Numbered from the stretch's first letter, positions 1 through 6,423 are shown. The stretch is 12,510 bases of DNA from an uncultured Eubacteriales bacterium (GCA_900546385.1 URCT01000078.1:1-12510), one strand, 5' to 3'. The notes: generated by a model not told the origin, from the letters alone. Made by a program: numbers and translations.

Positions 1-425
1 ATCTGTATTTTCCCGAAACGCTTGCTTTGACGTTTTCGTGTACCGATCGAGTCATTGCCGTTTCCGGCGATTATGAACGGTATTTTGAAAAGGACGGCGT
101 GCGGTATCATCACATTTTCGATTCCTCGACCGGAAAACCGGCACGAAGCGGCCTTCGGAGTACGGTCGTCATTGCCGAAGACGGCTTTGTCAGCGATATG
201 CTCTCCACCGCCTTATTTGTCATGGGAGCGGAAAAAGCGGCGGCATTTTATGAAAGCGGCGTCTATGATTTTGAAGCTGTTCTGTTTGCCGACGACGGAA
301 CTGTGTTGGCAACCGACGGCATTCTGGAAAGTCTGCATCTGTTGCCGGATGCAAAAACCGAAAACGGAACGCCGCTTGCGCTTGCGCCGCTCACAAAAAA
401 CGAAAAAACACATATTTTTGATTAA
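1..425 (+). CDS. FAD:protein FMN transferase (ApbE family), C-terminal part
   Basis: This is the 3' end of a gene that begins before the window; the reading frame is open from base 3 to the TAA at 423-425. ApbE enzymes move FMN from FAD onto a Thr of target proteins such as Rnf/Nqr subunits, usually outside the membrane, and need Mg2+. The visible part matches the family's C-terminal half: SGDYERYF, then HHIFDSSTGKPA (the family's usual HIIDPxTGxP), then SDMLSTALFVMG, which corresponds to the conserved Asp/Thr metal-binding segment. The Pro of the usual DPxTG is Ser here, a mild deviation. After the domain there is a tail of about 30 residues rich in Leu-Ala and Lys. The N-terminus and any lipobox are outside the window. 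No terminator is obvious after the stop. Family assignment is strong; the target flavoprotein is unknown. Confidence 0.9.
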   Translation, partial: LYFPETLALTFSCTDRVIAVSGDYERYFEKDGVRYHHIFDSSTGKPARSGLRSTVVIAEDGFVSDMLSTALFVMGAEKAAAFYESGVYDFEAVLFADDGTVLATDGILESLHLLPDAKTENGTPLALAPLTKNEKTHIFD

Positions 426-453
426 AAAAGCCATTCCCTTACCGCCGTCGGTC

Positions 454-462
454 TGCTATAGT
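454..462 (+). promoter_or_regulatory. Possible extended -10 promoter for the GHL6 gene
   Basis: TGcTATAGT is an extended -10 element (TG at 454-455, TATAGT at 457-462) in the 66-bp gap between the ApbE stop and the hydrolase start. The sequence 17 nt upstream (TTCCCT, 434-439) is a poor -35, so the call rests on the extended -10. Transcription would start near 469, giving a short leader with the SD GAAAGG at 486-491. Confidence 0.4.
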
Positions 463-494
463 GTACTTATATCCGAATTTTTCACGAAAGGTTG

Positions 495-2495
495 ATGAAT
501 GTGTCAAAGCTTCCGTTCCGTCAGGTGCATTTGGATTTTCACACCTCCGAATGCATTGACAATATCGGCTCTATGTTCGATAAGGAAAACTTCAAACGCT
601 GCTTAAAAAAGGGACATATCAATTCGATTACCCTGTTTGCAAAGTGCCATCACGGTTGGGCCTACTTTCCTTCCGAAACCAATGAAATGCATCCGGGACT
701 GCATTTCGACCTGCTTTCCGCAGAACTTGAAGCCTGCGCGGAGGCCGGTGTTGCCGCCCCGATCTACATTTCGGCCGGATTTGACGAAAAATACGCCGTA
801 AACCATCCCGAGGATTTGGTGATTTGGAAAAAAGACGGCCATGCGCCCAAACTTCTCGAAAAAGACGGACACAAGTATTTCGAAAACGGCTATTTCAATC
901 TGATCTGCATGAATTCGCCGTATTTGAAGGTGCTTGAAGCACAAACCAAAGAAGTGGTCGAAAAATTCCATCCGGTCGGTGTGTTTTTCGACATCGTTGC
1001 GCCGCGCATCTGCTGGTGCAAACGCTGCAATGCCGAAATCGCTTCGCTCGGCATGGATCCGAACGAGCTTAAGAGCCACGAAATTCACGGCGAAATGCTG
1101 TATAAACGGTATTGTGAGACGGTCAATGCCGCCGCGCGAAGCATAAACCCCGACATTCGCATTTTCCACAACAACGGTCACATTCCCTGTGGCAAGCGCG
1201 ATCTTGCTTATCTCAACACGCACTTAGAGCTTGAAAGTCTGCCGACCGGCGGCTGGGGCTATGACCATTTCCCGAAATCGGCGCGCTATGTGGCCGGGCT
1301 TGGCATGGAATATCTCGGCATGACCGGCAAATTCCATCTTTCTTGGGGCGAATTCGGCGGCTTTAAGCATCCGAACGCATTGCGCTATGAGGCAGCTCTT
1401 TCGCTTGCGTGCGGTGCAGGCTGTTCGGTCGGCGACCAAATGCACCCGTATGGCTTTTTGGATGACGCGACCTATGAACTGATCGGCGGAGCGTATGCCG
1501 AGGTCGAACAGGTCGAAGAATACTGCATGAATGCCCAAAACATCGCCGATATCGGGCTTGTCTCGGTAGAGGGCTTGGGCGAAGACAGCGACCGCAGCAA
1601 CGCGTCGGATGTCGGCGCGTGCCGGATGCTGCTTGAGGGCAAATATTTATTTGACATTCTCGATCCGCAAAGCGATTTTTCAGCATACAAACTGCTCATT
1701 CTGCCGGATAAAATAAAAATCACGGGCGAACTCGGTCAAAAGTTAAAAGCGTATGTAAAAGACGGCGGCAAGGTGCTCTGCTCGGGCATTTCCGGCACCG
1801 ATGAAACAAATGCGTTTGCCTTTGATTTCGGTTTGCGCTTTATCGGCAAAAATCCGTATAAGCCCTGCTATTATTATGCCGGCTACAACGCGCTCGGTCT
1901 TTCGCCGACAAGCTATGTCATCTATACCGATATGTATGACACCGCGTTATGCGGAAACGCCGAAATTCTCGGCCACAGCCGCGAGCCGTTCTTCAACCGT
2001 GCGCCGGAGCATTTCTGCTCCCATAAGCACACGCCCTTCAAGATGGAGGATCACGCACCGGCGGCGGTTCTCGGTGCGGACGGCGGTTACATCGCCTGGA
2101 ACGTGTTTGAAGAATATGCCAAGGTCGGAAGCATCGTTCTAAAAGACACGGTACTGCGGATGCTTGACGCGCTTTTGGCTGAAAAGAAAACCGTTGTGAC
2201 CAATCTTCCGGCGCAGGGCGTCGTCTCCTTGACCAAGCAAGGTGAACAGGCACGGTATGTGCTGCACACGCTGTATGCTTCACCCGTCAAGCGCGGTGAA
2301 AACGTGGAGATCATCGAAGATTTGATTCCGATTCATAACACGACGCTTGAAATCCGTGTCCCGGAAACCGTAAAGACCGTGCGGCTTGTTCCGGAAAACA
2401 AAGAACTGCCGTTTACGGTCAAAAACGGCGTTTGCCGGTTCACGATACCGGAATTTTCCTGCAAACAGGTGACGGTTTTGGAATATAACGCATAA
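495..2495 (+). CDS. Putative glycoside hydrolase, GHL6 TIM barrel plus beta-galactosidase trimerisation domain
   Basis: A protein of about 666 aa with no signal peptide, so cytoplasmic. It reads as the hypothetical glycosyl hydrolase 6 type. Residues about 5-345 form the barrel, with LPFRQVHLDFHTSE at the start, an FAKCHHG segment near 50-54 and VGVFFDIVAP near 161-170. Residues about 350-560 resemble the beta-galactosidase trimerisation (glutamine-amidotransferase-like) domain, with the stretch YKLLILPDKI and then DGGKVLCSG. A beta-rich C-terminal domain follows. Asp166 and Glu247 are candidate catalytic acids (inference). A CWCKRC cluster (Cys173, 175, 178) may bind metal. Start choice: TTG 492, ATG 495 and GTG 501 are all in frame. 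SD GAAAGG (486-491) abuts the TTG, is 3 nt from the ATG and 9 nt from the GTG, so GTG 501 is a real alternative; I kept the ATG. Substrate is unknown. Databases may call such proteins alpha-amylase-family or alpha-L-fucosidase-like. Confidence 0.8.
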   Translation: MNVSKLPFRQVHLDFHTSECIDNIGSMFDKENFKRCLKKGHINSITLFAKCHHGWAYFPSETNEMHPGLHFDLLSAELEACAEAGVAAPIYISAGFDEKYAVNHPEDLVIWKKDGHAPKLLEKDGHKYFENGYFNLICMNSPYLKVLEAQTKEVVEKFHPVGVFFDIVAPRICWCKRCNAEIASLGMDPNELKSHEIHGEMLYKRYCETVNAAARSINPDIRIFHNNGHIPCGKRDLAYLNTHLELESLPTGGWGYDHFPKSARYVAGLGMEYLGMTGKFHLSWGEFGGFKHPNALRYEAALSLACGAGCSVGDQMHPYGFLDDATYELIGGAYAEVEQVEEYCMNAQNIADIGLVSVEGLGEDSDRSNASDVGACRMLLEGKYLFDILDPQSDFSAYKLLILPDKIKITGELGQKLKAYVKDGGKVLCSGISGTDETNAFAFDFGLRFIGKNPYKPCYYYAGYNALGLSPTSYVIYTDMYDTALCGNAEILGHSREPFFNRAPEHFCSHKHTPFKMEDHAPAAVLGADGGYIAWNVFEEYAKVGSIVLKDTVLRMLDALLAEKKTVVTNLPAQGVVSLTKQGEQARYVLHTLYASPVKRGENVEIIEDLIPIHNTTLEIRVPETVKTVRLVPENKELPFTVKNGVCRFTIPEFSCKQVTVLEYNA

Positions 2496-2497
2496 CA

Positions 2498-2511
2498 CGG
2501 TTCAAGAACCG
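2498..2511. repeat. Short palindrome CGGTTC-AA-GAACCG
   Basis: A perfect 6-bp inverted repeat with a 2-nt centre, 2 bp after the hydrolase stop codon. It lacks a following T-run, and the stronger hairpin at 2526-2553 is the more likely terminator. It may help protect the 3' end of the transcript or act as a protein site. Confidence 0.4.
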
Positions 2512-2523
2512 ATTTACATGAAA

Positions 2524-2557
2524 AGAGGACGGAAGCAAGCACTTCCGTCCTTTGGCT
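2524..2557. terminator. Bidirectional intrinsic terminator between convergent genes
   Basis: A perfect 10-bp GC-rich stem (AGGACGGAAG 2526-2535 with CTTCCGTCCT 2542-2551) has a 6-nt loop and a possible 2-bp extension. On the plus strand it is followed by TTGGCTTTATTT, and on the minus strand by CTTTTC. It lies between the stops of the hydrolase gene (plus) and yunB (minus), so it probably ends both transcripts. Confidence 0.85.
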
Positions 2558-3199
2558 TTATTTCGTCAAATCGATATCCGCATAATAGCCCGGCACATTG
2601 CCGACCACCACGGTTTCGGCAACACACACTTCGGTTTCCACAAAGGTCGTTTGGCGCGTTGCCGCCGTCACCACCACAAGCTCCGCGCGGACACAAATAT
2701 AGATGCGGTGGCAGGATTGATTGATACCGGCCGATTCAAGGCTGTTTTTGACACGGGTTTCGACCGTGCCGATCGGAAGGATATGCACGCGCACCATCGG
2801 CCCTTTTCCGGCGGCAAGCTCGCTCTGCAATATGGTGCCGAGCGGAATCTCAAAGCCGACGGCTTCTGTTTGCTCCAAGGCGTTTACGATGGCAAGCGAC
2901 AGCGCACTTTTGAAGCGATTGATGGCGGTTGTGTTGGTTTTGAGTGCCGTAATGCCGCCGTTATTGTCCTTTTCAAAGGTAACAAGACTGTCATAGGTAA
3001 TTTTATCTTTTGCTGTCTGTTCGGCAATGGCGTCGTTGATGATATAAGCCGCTTTGGCTTTCACGGCTGTTTCGGCGGTATCGCGGACGATGGCGGCAAA
3101 ATGCGCTTCAAACAGCAAAAAACCGCCAAGCAGGCAGCCGAAGAAAAACAAAAGGCACATCCAAAAACGAAACATGCGTCTGCGCCGGATTTTGCGCAC
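2558..3199 (-). CDS. yunB: Sporulation protein YunB
   Basis: A 213-aa protein matching the YunB family. A short basic N-terminus is followed by one membrane segment (about residues 12-34). The soluble domain ends in the family's signature ETEVCVAETVVVGNVPGYY. In Bacillus subtilis yunB is a mother-cell (sigma-E) gene needed for normal sporulation; its biochemical role is not defined. Start: the open frame runs further upstream to 3319, but the GTG at 3199 is preceded by a strong SD (AAGGGGAG) with about 4 nt spacing. The first ATG (codon 9, at 3175) lacks an SD. The extra upstream frame also crosses the terminator of the previous gene, which argues against it. The protein is shorter than the B. 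subtilis protein (about 250 aa), mostly at the N-terminus. It appears to be a single-gene transcript with its own terminator. Confidence 0.9.
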   Translation of the reverse strand: MRKIRRRRMFRFWMCLLFFFGCLLGGFLLFEAHFAAIVRDTAETAVKAKAAYIINDAIAEQTAKDKITYDSLVTFEKDNNGGITALKTNTTAINRFKSALSLAIVNALEQTEAVGFEIPLGTILQSELAAGKGPMVRVHILPIGTVETRVKNSLESAGINQSCHRIYICVRAELVVVTAATRQTTFVETEVCVAETVVVGNVPGYYADIDLTK

Positions 3200-3231
3200 C
3201 AAGCTCCCCTTCTTTCGAAACAGGCTATTGC

Positions 3232-3239
3232 AGTATATG
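3232..3239 (-). promoter_or_regulatory. Possible sigma-E-like -10 element upstream of yunB
   Basis: CATATACT on the minus strand fits 7 of 8 positions of the sigma-E -10 consensus CATACANT and lies 33 nt before the GTG start of yunB. No convincing sigma-E -35 (ATA-type) is seen at the expected distance; the bases there read GAGATT. The match is suggestive only because yunB is sigma-E-dependent in Bacillus. Confidence 0.3.
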
Positions 3240-3269
3240 AGAAAAAAAGCGGAATCTCCACAAAAGCAT

Positions 3270-3312
3270 AAAAAAAGAAAGCAATATGTGCCGTACATCA
3301 TATTGCTTTCTT
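3270..3312 (-). terminator. Intrinsic terminator of the surface-protein gene
   Basis: A perfect 14-bp inverted repeat (arms 3275-3288 and 3299-3312, core GAAAGCAATATG/CATATTGCTTTC) with a 10-nt loop. On the minus strand it is followed by seven Ts (3276-3270, the first two within the stem). It sits about 35 nt past the stop codon at 3348. The stem is AT-rich but long. Confidence 0.8.
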
Positions 3313-3347
3313 CTGTCATCTAAGAATTACCGTTTTTCGGCGATTTC

Positions 3348-4571
3348 TTATTTCTTTTTCTTGGTAGCAACAACGATTACTACGATAACAACTACAACAA
3401 CGACAGCGATGAGGATGATGATCCAAGTGCTGTTGCCCTTGCTTTCAACCTTCTGGTCATTGTTTTCGGTGTTTTCGGTGTTTTCAGTTTTAGGATCGTC
3501 GGTATTTTCGCCGGCTGCATCCTTGGTTGCTTCCTTGGAGAGGTCGTTTGCTTCCTTAGCGTAGTCTCTTGCGAGTTCGCTCTGTGCATAAGCTTCGTCG
3601 AAGTTCTTCTCTTCAACAGCAGCCTTAGCGGCAGCGATTGCGTCGAGAGCTTCTTGAGCCTTTGCCTTAGCGTCATCGGAGCCGGCTGCTTCAGCCTTTT
3701 CCATAGCTTCGGTTGCCTTGCCTTCAGCAGCGGTAACTTCCTTGTTAGCGTCTTCAACCTTAGCGGCGAGTTCAGCTTCTTCCTTAGCCTTAGCGATAGC
3801 AGCGATTTCTTCTTCGGTCATTTCGGTACCGTTCTTAACATCGGTGATGTAGTAGGTCCAACCGTCAGCCGGAGCGATTTCGCAGCTTGCGATAACGCTG
3901 AAGTAAGCCTTGCCGTCCGGGAACACATCGTTCATCGGGAATGCATACGGAAGTTCGAAATCTTCGAAGCCTTCGCGGGCATAGGTCATCTTGTAGGTAC
4001 CGTCTTCGTTGCGGGCAATCTTAACGGTAAGGGTGGTGTCGTTCTTGATGGAGAACATTTCGTTGGTAGAAGCGTCAACGCCCTGGGAGTTGTAAACCTG
4101 GCTGAAGCCGGTGATGCCTTCGTAAACTTCGATATAGGGCTTGCCGAAACGGATGAGGTCGAGCATACCCTGGTTACCGGTTTCAACGTTGAAGTCGCCG
4201 GTGTAGAAAGCGCGCGGAGCTGCGAGGAAGTCCATAGCTACCCAGCAGTCGGTATCGGTCGTAACTTCCGGTGCCTTTTCAAAGTACACGGTAGCTTCGA
4301 AGCCGTTCAAATCATACTTTTCGTTGGAAACAACACCGCCGCAGTTTTCGCCGCTGGAGTAGTAACCGCCGTGAACGATCTTAAGACCCTTGTCGGTATC
4401 CGAAAGATCTGCCGGATCCTGAACGTCGGTCTTGTTTTCCTTGCCTTCATAAATGAAGAAGCCGTTGTTAGCCTTGAAGTCTGCAGCCTTCGGAGCTTCT
4501 GCGTATGCAGCGATCGAAGCGGTTGCGAAAACAGCTACAGTTGCAAGTGCGAGAGATAAAAACTTTTTCAT
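3348..4571 (-). CDS. Exported, C-terminally anchored surface protein: beta-rich domain plus Ala/Glu coiled coil
   Basis: A 407-aa protein of unknown function. A signal peptide covers residues 1-24 (MKKFLSLALAT start, cut likely after AYA). Residues about 30-245 form an aromatic and Gly-rich, probably beta-sandwich domain that resembles laminin-G/carbohydrate-binding folds; this is inferred from pattern only. Residues 252-350 are Ala/Glu/Lys-rich and should form a coiled-coil stalk. Three TEN repeats (362-370) precede a membrane helix of nearly pure Val/Ile (383-402) and a KKKK end, giving an N-out anchor without LPxTG. Codons favour AAG, GAA and GCT more than the neighbours do, which suggests high expression. 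Start: ATG 4571 begins the signal peptide, but has no SD at normal distance; the upstream in-frame extension to 4631 would run through the SD itself. It has its own terminator and is probably monocistronic. It may be a substrate-binding or S-layer-like surface protein. Confidence 0.8.
   Translation of the reverse strand: MKKFLSLALATVAVFATASIAAYAEAPKAADFKANNGFFIYEGKENKTDVQDPADLSDTDKGLKIVHGGYYSSGENCGGVVSNEKYDLNGFEATVYFEKAPEVTTDTDCWVAMDFLAAPRAFYTGDFNVETGNQGMLDLIRFGKPYIEVYEGITGFSQVYNSQGVDASTNEMFSIKNDTTLTVKIARNEDGTYKMTYAREGFEDFELPYAFPMNDVFPDGKAYFSVIASCEIAPADGWTYYITDVKNGTEMTEEEIAAIAKAKEEAELAAKVEDANKEVTAAEGKATEAMEKAEAAGSDDAKAKAQEALDAIAAAKAAVEEKNFDEAYAQSELARDYAKEANDLSKEATKDAAGENTDDPKTENTENTENNDQKVESKGNSTWIIILIAVVVVVVIVVIVVATKKKK
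3462..3488 (-). repeat. Three 9-bp coding repeats (TEN motif)
   Basis: GTTTTCGGT, GTTTTCGGT and GTTTTCAGT on the plus strand are tandem 9-bp units. Read on the minus strand they encode the repeated Thr-Glu-Asn linker of the surface protein. Copy number could vary by slippage without changing the frame. Confidence 0.75.
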
Positions 4572-4617
4572 GATAAGTATACATCGGAGCTTTGTGTCCG
4601 ATGCATTTTCCTCCTTT
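4568..4617 (-). promoter_or_regulatory. Unusual translation-initiation leader: distant SD, hairpin and 12-codon leader ORF
   Basis: The only strong SD for the surface-protein gene is AAAGGAGG at 4617-4610, about 40 nt before the ATG at 4571. Between them is an inverted repeat, ATGCATCGGA (4606-4597) with TCCGATGTAT (4588-4579). It forms a 10-bp stem (one G-U) with an 8-nt loop. If folded, only 10 nt (3 + 7) remain between GGAGG and the start codon. The same region also holds a 12-codon ORF (ATG at 4606, 3 nt after the SD) whose TGA (4570-4568) overlaps the gene's ATG as ATGA. Either a hairpin-bridged SD or translational coupling could drive initiation. The two would compete, because the stem buries the leader ATG. 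Confidence 0.6.
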
Positions 4618-4631
4618 GCAAATTTTTGCAA
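4616..4631. repeat. Inverted repeat TTGCAAA-N2-TTTGCAA
   Basis: A perfect 7-bp inverted repeat with a 2-bp centre that just overlaps the A-rich edge of the distant SD. The centre is too small for a good RNA hairpin of full length, so a dimeric DNA-binding protein site is the alternative. No clear sigma-A promoter could be placed in the 4618-4760 stretch. Confidence 0.4.
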
Positions 4632-4701
4632 TTTTGATGTGAATCAATTTATGGCAGACAGAACCTGCGAAACGTACGGCAAGCAAGTCTGACATAGTCG
4701 G

Positions 4702-4722
4702 AAAAATGAAAGGAACACTTTC
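4702..4722 (-). terminator. Weak possible terminator after the MBL hydrolase gene
   Basis: On the minus strand GAAAG-tgttc-CTTTC is followed by A and five Ts (4706-4702). The stem is only 5 bp, so it is weak. It is the only candidate between the hydrolase stop (4765) and the surface-protein leader. Confidence 0.35.
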
Positions 4723-4750
4723 GGGTTTTATTAGATTGTTATCTTGGTTT

Positions 4751-4761
4751 CATCCTCCTTA
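4751..4761 (-). promoter_or_regulatory. Orphan Shine-Dalgarno (AAGGAGG) with abutting ATG
   Basis: Four nt past the MBL hydrolase stop the minus strand reads TAAGGAGGATG. This is a near-perfect SD, but the ATG abuts it and the frame closes after four codons (M-K-P-R-stop). No other start codon with a useful frame lies 5-12 nt downstream. The site may be a relic of a lost gene or a decoy ribosome-binding site. Confidence 0.45.
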
Positions 4762-4764
4762 CAG

Positions 4765-5535
4765 TTAAAATTCTATGCATAAGCCGTCGTAAGCAGTCTG
4801 CATTCCGATTTCCGAAAGCAGTGCCGACGCGGCTGTATGACCGGGATACAGGGTTCGTGCAAGATGATCGGCGAAGATAACGCCGTCCGGCTTTACCATT
4901 TTGTTGGCACGGATCGCCGGAACAAGCACCCGAAGCATAGCGACGGTATTGTGTTCAAACGACCGGTAATCGTTCGGCACGCCGCTTGTGGCATCGAGGA
5001 TCATCAAATCCGCCGGATGCTGCATGAGAAACTGTCCTACATCCATTTTGAGCCACGCACCGTCAAGGCCGTAGAACAGCGTTTTGCCGGAGGGCGTATC
5101 CACCGCATAATGATGGGTATGCTCTTCAGGCAGATCGCCTTGGTGATTGGACGAAAGAACGTGAACCGTATAGCCGTCAAACCGAACGGTTTGTCCGTCG
5201 GAAACCGGCACAACGGTAATATGCGCGTTTTGCGGAACAAGGCTTATGGCATTGGCATCGATATACACGCAGATTTGACCGTTATCCTCTGCCAGACGTT
5301 CCAACGCCTGCGGCGAAAAATGGTCGGAATGCGTATGTGTGACAAGCACGTGCCGCACCTTTGCAAAACGTGCGCGCAAAACGGCATCGTCTTCAAAGCG
5401 ATAGGTCATGCCGCCTATATCCAATAATATGATATCATTCAAAAGAGAATGCGTATTTTTGCGGAATTCTTTTCCCTCTTCCGGCGCGGCATAATCCGCC
5501 GCACCCGTTCCGCAGAACAAAAATGTATCGGTCAT
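4765..5535 (-). CDS. MBL-fold metallo-hydrolase
   Basis: A 256-aa cytoplasmic protein of the metallo-beta-lactamase superfamily, close in style to PhnP/RNase Z-like phosphodiesterases. The N-terminal strand reads FLFCGTGAADY. The metal-binding motif HTHSDH is at residues 67-72. Further candidate ligands are His131 (SSNHQGD), the His139/141/142 cluster and Asp158 (YGLDGA), with a late His in FADHLART. The motifs predict a di-zinc hydrolase of a phosphodiester or ester; the substrate cannot be read from the sequence. ATG 5535 has an SD (AAAGGA) 7 nt upstream. The gene begins 32 nt after the stop of the membrane-protein gene (6206-5568), so the two are probably co-transcribed. Length is normal for the family and no key residue is clearly missing. 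Confidence 0.85.
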   Translation of the reverse strand: MTDTFLFCGTGAADYAAPEEGKEFRKNTHSLLNDIILLDIGGMTYRFEDDAVLRARFAKVRHVLVTHTHSDHFSPQALERLAEDNGQICVYIDANAISLVPQNAHITVVPVSDGQTVRFDGYTVHVLSSNHQGDLPEEHTHHYAVDTPSGKTLFYGLDGAWLKMDVGQFLMQHPADLMILDATSGVPNDYRSFEHNTVAMLRVLVPAIRANKMVKPDGVIFADHLARTLYPGHTAASALLSEIGMQTAYDGLCIEF

Positions 5536-5567
5536 GGTTTATCCTTTCAGAGCCATCCGCGCACGTC

Positions 5568-6206
5568 TCAGCCGTTAAATGCGACGAATTCAACCAGCCG
5601 TTTGAAATAGTCCACGTGTGCTTCGTACACGGAATCCTTCATGCCGGCGCGTTTTTGGCGCAGGCAGAGATAGGAATTCGGGTCGAAATCGCGCAATCCC
5701 GGAACCGTCTTATACGCCGGAAGTGCCGACAGCAGAATCGCACGGTCGTCATAGGCCGCGTCCGGCAGATAGCCGAGCACGTCCTCCAAATCGCACATAT
5801 ACTGCTTATTGCCGCGATAGAAAGACTCGTCCATGATATAGATCACGCAATCGCCGAGAGCCAGCTCCAAATTGAACTTATCGGAGGATGACAGCTCGTT
5901 CGGCTTGGAATTCATCATTTCCGGAACATAGACTTCCTCTTTGAAATCGATGGTCACCGTGCCGTCGCCGTTATAATCTTTGGCGATAAGCTTCATGCTT
6001 TCGCGAAAATTATCCTGCGACGAGGCAGTTAGTCCGATCTGTGAGATATGATAGACCGAAATATCCGGCGTCTTTTTGGAAAGCGATTGGGCAAGTGCAA
6101 AACCGACCATGATTAAAGCGGCAAGTATGGCAAGAATGACATATTTATCGTGATACCAAAGATTTTCGATTTTTTTTGCCAAGGTTTTCGGTTTGGTATC
6201 GGTCAT
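5568..6206 (-). CDS. Single-pass membrane protein with extracytoplasmic domain, function unknown
   Basis: A 212-aa protein that I do not recognise. A basic cytoplasmic N-terminus (about 20 residues) is followed by one membrane helix (about 22-41). The remaining 170 residues probably face outward, as positive charges lie before the helix. Residues 77-82 read DYNGDG, a Ca2+-loop-like DxNxDG pattern as in dockerin/EF-hand loops. The C-terminal half is acidic and aromatic and ends in VEFVAFNG. ATG 6206 has a GGGAG-type SD about 10 nt upstream. It is first in a two-gene unit with the MBL hydrolase, downstream of tandem promoters. The pairing gives no clear function. Confidence 0.75.
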   Translation of the reverse strand: MTDTKPKTLAKKIENLWYHDKYVILAILAALIMVGFALAQSLSKKTPDISVYHISQIGLTASSQDNFRESMKLIAKDYNGDGTVTIDFKEEVYVPEMMNSKPNELSSSDKFNLELALGDCVIYIMDESFYRGNKQYMCDLEDVLGYLPDAAYDDRAILLSALPAYKTVPGLRDFDPNSYLCLRQKRAGMKDSVYEAHVDYFKRLVEFVAFNG

Positions 6207-6305
6207 CAGTCCACTTCTCCCTTAATACAGGACGCACACAGTCTTTTTTTGCATGAAAACAGCGTAAATTTCAGAAAAGTGCGCACCGCACAATCACGGT
6301 ACACC

Positions 6306-6333
6306 ATTATACGCTTTTGGCATGGAATTTCAA
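6306..6333 (-). promoter_or_regulatory. Sigma-A promoter P2 for the membrane-protein/MBL unit
   Basis: On the minus strand TTGAAA (6333-6328), a 16-nt spacer and TATAAT (6311-6306) form a near-consensus promoter. Transcription would start near 6299, leaving a leader of about 93 nt before ATG 6206. Its -35 region overlaps the end of the small ORF at 6330-6401. Confidence 0.75.
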
Positions 6334-6401
6334 CAGGATTCTGTGAATTTTTGATAACGCCGCGCCGATTGAACGCTCGTTTTCGTGGATGTTGCACACA
6401 T
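6330..6401 (-). CDS. Candidate 23-aa small ORF downstream of promoter P1
   Basis: ATG 6401 is preceded by an AAAAGGA SD (6413-6407) with 5 nt spacing and follows a near-consensus promoter. It encodes 23 residues beginning MCATSTKTS and ending in ESC, stop at 6332-6330. The peptide is hydrophilic and basic with a Cys near each end. A competing 70-codon frame from ATG 6418 has no SD, would be read only from a nearly leaderless mRNA, and ends TGATG on the start of the 6206 gene. Evidence is from signals only; the peptide may not be made. Confidence 0.3.
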   Translation of the reverse strand: MCATSTKTSVQSARRYQKFTESC

Positions 6402-6423
6402 TCCCTTCCTTTTGCCATTTACA

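Noticed and set aside
603..1223. Minus-strand open frame of 206 codons inside the GHL6 gene
   Set aside because: Shadow of the plus-strand hydrolase; no SD or recognisable domain.
2552..3271. Plus-strand open frame of 239 codons opposite yunB
   Set aside because: The minus frame carries the YunB signature and an SD. The plus frame begins inside a terminator and has no family features.
3200..3319. N-terminal extension of yunB up to 3319
   Set aside because: It would translate through the terminator hairpin of the upstream gene, and the GTG at 3199 has a strong, well-spaced SD.
3361..3420. AAC/GAT/TAC-rich simple-sequence tract suggestive of a microsatellite
   Set aside because: On the minus strand it encodes the Val/Ile membrane anchor; codon repetition explains it.
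3654..4559. Plus-strand open frame of 301 codons opposite the surface-protein gene
   Set aside because: It mirrors the biased codons of the real gene. The minus frame has a signal peptide, coiled coil and anchor, which a shadow would not have.
4468..4695. Minus-strand 75-codon frame across the surface-protein leader
   Set aside because: It overlaps the signal-peptide coding region in another frame, runs through the SD and hairpin, and has no SD of its own.
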